From: Planctomycetaceae bacterium
GTDB taxonomy: Bacteria; Planctomycetota; Planctomycetia; Planctomycetales; Planctomycetaceae
DNA length: 6,260 bases
Direction: 5' to 3'
Assembly: GCA_029259875.1 (NCBI GenBank)
Contig: JAJDEK010000151.1
Coordinates: forward strand, 1 to 6,260
The notes beneath the pieces were generated by a model that ran no database searches, was not told where the DNA came from, and saw nothing but the letters and a program-made list of their open reading frames with translations. Shown piece by piece: positions 5,205 to 6,260 of the stretch (its first letter is position 1; every line of letters begins with the position of its first letter). The translations under genes and the position numbers were made by a program.

Positions 5205-5768
5205 CTAATTTGAAAAGGCAACCTGCAGGCTTTCGAGAATGTCCTGTTCTAGAGCAGGATCGCGGCCTAGGGGGACCCAGCCACTGGGCTGAGCTTGCTC
5301 TTGAACCAGGTTCAGATCACGTCTCAAGCTAAGATCTTGCTCAAAAGTCGCGCCTCCTGGTGCGGTTGACGTTTGAGTTTTAACGTCTTCAATTTCCTTG
5401 AAGGCCTCTACGCCTAGCAAATAGCCCCCTTCTACAGGTGTGACGCTTACAAAAACTCTGCGTCTGATCGACTGCAGGCTACTTTCCAGCTTGTTGTCAA
5501 ACCCCACTGAATCACCATGCCAGGGTTCGAGTAAATTCGAGCCCACCTTATAATCTGTTTGGATCATGCCATCCAGTTTGTTTTCACGTGCGATCTGAAA
5601 TTTGTAGTTATGAATCGTATCTACGACCCGCTCCCAGACAACATCTTGATTTGTTCCGGAAACTTGAACTGGATTTGTGGCAACGACTGGCGCAGTTTGA
5701 TCCCAGCCTGAGACACAACCGGTGCACAGAGTACATAAGATGATAAATTTTAAGAAGTTACATGTCAT
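5205..5768 (-). CDS. Predicted small lipoprotein, planctomycete type, unknown function
   Basis: This is a 187-residue protein. The N-terminus is a lipoprotein signal: K7, hydrophobic FIILCTLC (8-15), then TGC with C18 as the lipidated cysteine. The -3 position is Cys rather than Leu, a slightly irregular lipobox. Mature residue +2 is Val, so outer-membrane sorting is plausible under the E. coli rule. The body has DVVWERVVDTIHNYKFQIAR (42-61), LLEPWHGDSVG (79-89), LQSIRRRVFVSVTPVEGGYL (98-117), then GVEAFKEIEDV (119-129), and a C-terminal GWVPLGRDPALEQDILESLQ (163-182). I recognise this pattern from unnamed planctomycete proteins, from memory. No catalytic motif is visible. An in-frame stop just upstream (complement of 5781-5783) limits the start to about this ATG, which lacks a clear ribosome site. 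The gene converges on hemP and diverges from xylA. Confidence 0.85.
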   Translation of the reverse strand: MTCNFLKFIILCTLCTGCVSGWDQTAPVVATNPVQVSGTNQDVVWERVVDTIHNYKFQIARENKLDGMIQTDYKVGSNLLEPWHGDSVGFDNKLESSLQSIRRRVFVSVTPVEGGYLLGVEAFKEIEDVKTQTSTAPGGATFEQDLSLRRDLNLVQEQAQPSGWVPLGRDPALEQDILESLQVAFSN

Positions 5769-6064
5769 TACCAGAAGCCGTCAGTCAGACTGCTTTATGA
5801 AACACAGAGGCTCAGACAGACTGAATCAGAGCATTTACTCTGTGGTTACTTTCGACGGGGTGAATGAAAGGGGATGGGATCACTTTCGGTCAAACAGCTG
5901 CGAAGTTTCCCAGATTGATAATTCTGAGGCAAGATCACTTTGAAAATCCCTTTGTTATGTTTGTTCAATAACTTCCCGAGCCTACTCTCAGAAACATCTT
6001 CTGTTTAGAATATTGTTTGAAGTGACTGTCGTAAAACGTTTTAACCACTTTTCAGGTAAGCATC
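5769..6064. other. Divergent intergenic region before xylA
   Basis: This 296-bp region lies between the divergent lipoprotein and xylA starts and contains no credible gene. Near the lipoprotein end are a 12-bp direct repeat (5781-5823) and a 7-bp inverted repeat CACAGAG (5803-5809) / CTCTGTG (5838-5844). Near xylA the best promoter guess is TTGAAG (6017-6022), 17 bases, TTTAAC (6040-6045). It would give a leader of only about 13 bases and is weak. AGG at 6054-6056 is the likely xylA ribosome site. Confidence 0.4.
5781..5823. repeat. 12-bp near-perfect direct repeat, 31-bp period
   Basis: TCAGTCAGACTG (5781-5792) and TCAGACAGACTG (5812-5823) differ at one base and start 31 bp apart, about three DNA turns. 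They lie just upstream of the lipoprotein ATG, so they could be regulator sites acting on that gene or on xylA. Chance is also possible in such a CAGA-rich stretch. Confidence 0.35.
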
Positions 6065-6260
6065 ATGGAATACTTTGCAGATATCCCCAAAATTGAGTAT
6101 GAAGGCCCACAGAGCAAAAAATCACTTGCATTCAAGCATTACAACCCCGAAGAGGTAATCGAAGGCCAATCGATGCGAGATCTTTTTCGGTTCAGTATCT
6201 GTTATTGGCATACATTTCGTGGTACCGGAAGTGACCCGTTTGGAGGGGCAACGCTGCAGC
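6065..6260 (+). CDS. xylA: Xylose isomerase, N-terminal part (cut by window end)
   Basis: Xylose isomerase interconverts D-xylose and D-xylulose in the cytoplasm using divalent metal ions, the first step of bacterial xylose use. The 65 visible residues match the start of the long (class II, about 440-residue) enzymes: [18 protein letters not shown], then [17 protein letters not shown] (21-37) and [19 protein letters not shown] (43-61). The equivalents in E. coli are VRYEGSKS, LAFRHYNPDE and CYWHTF with DMFG. The catalytic His/Asp pair and the metal ligands lie beyond the window, so activity cannot be judged. The ATG at 6065 is preceded by AGG at 6054-6056, 8 bases away, and gives the expected N-terminus. 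No xylose regulator, kinase or transporter is visible on this side. Confidence 0.93.
   Translation, partial: MEYFADIPKIEYEGPQSKKSLAFKHYNPEEVIEGQSMRDLFRFSICYWHTFRGTGSDPFGGATLQ

Noticed and set aside
5722..5943. A 73-codon + strand open frame across the lipoprotein start and intergenic region.
   Set aside because: It overlaps the lipoprotein signal peptide in antisense, has no ribosome site and no recognisable features.

Overview
The window looks like chromosomal DNA of a planctomycete, probably near Gimesia/Planctomycetaceae. This is inferred from protein content, with no database search. The strongest pointer is a DUF1559 protein with a pilin-type N-terminal methylation signal, a family hugely expanded in Planctomycetes. 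A small lipoprotein of a type I associate with that phylum and a murJ gene with a long extra loop support it. Base composition is moderate and all genes read like ordinary host genes. I see no transposase, integrase, tRNA, rRNA or CRISPR array.

Layout. (1) 1-1097, + strand: the last 22 codons of an unidentified gene, then holA (DNA polymerase III delta subunit, clamp loader). (2) 1098-3457, + strand: a 233-bp spacer with a good sigma70-type promoter (TTGTCA-17-TATAAA), a dyad cluster just upstream of it and a potentially structured leader. These precede a 141-residue conserved-looking helical protein of unknown function and, 15 bp later, murJ (lipid II flippase). (3) 3464-3526: an odd lysine-only mini-ORF and a strong bidirectional terminator separating murJ from the convergent DUF1559 gene. 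(4) 3558-4592, - strand: the DUF1559 pilin-like protein. (5) 4593-5143: a 368-bp regulatory region, then hemP on the + strand, a 60-residue hemin-uptake protein. It has a consensus-like promoter, a TGATAATCA Fur-core-like motif, a 9-bp inverted repeat and a small upstream ORF whose stop overlaps the hemP start as ATGA. (6) 5145-5768: a weak bidirectional hairpin and a convergent - strand lipoprotein gene. (7) 5769-6260: a divergent intergenic region with a near-perfect 12-bp direct repeat, then the first 65 codons of xylA (xylose isomerase), cut by the window end.

The genes do not form one pathway. HolA serves replication, MurJ envelope synthesis, HemP heme/iron uptake and XylA sugar catabolism. 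The two surface proteins (DUF1559 and lipoprotein) have no established function. I did not find a clearly new multi-gene system. The items most worth follow-up are the hemP regulatory region with its overlapping leader ORF, the unknown gene next to murJ, and the dyad cluster and possible alternative leader folds before that pair.
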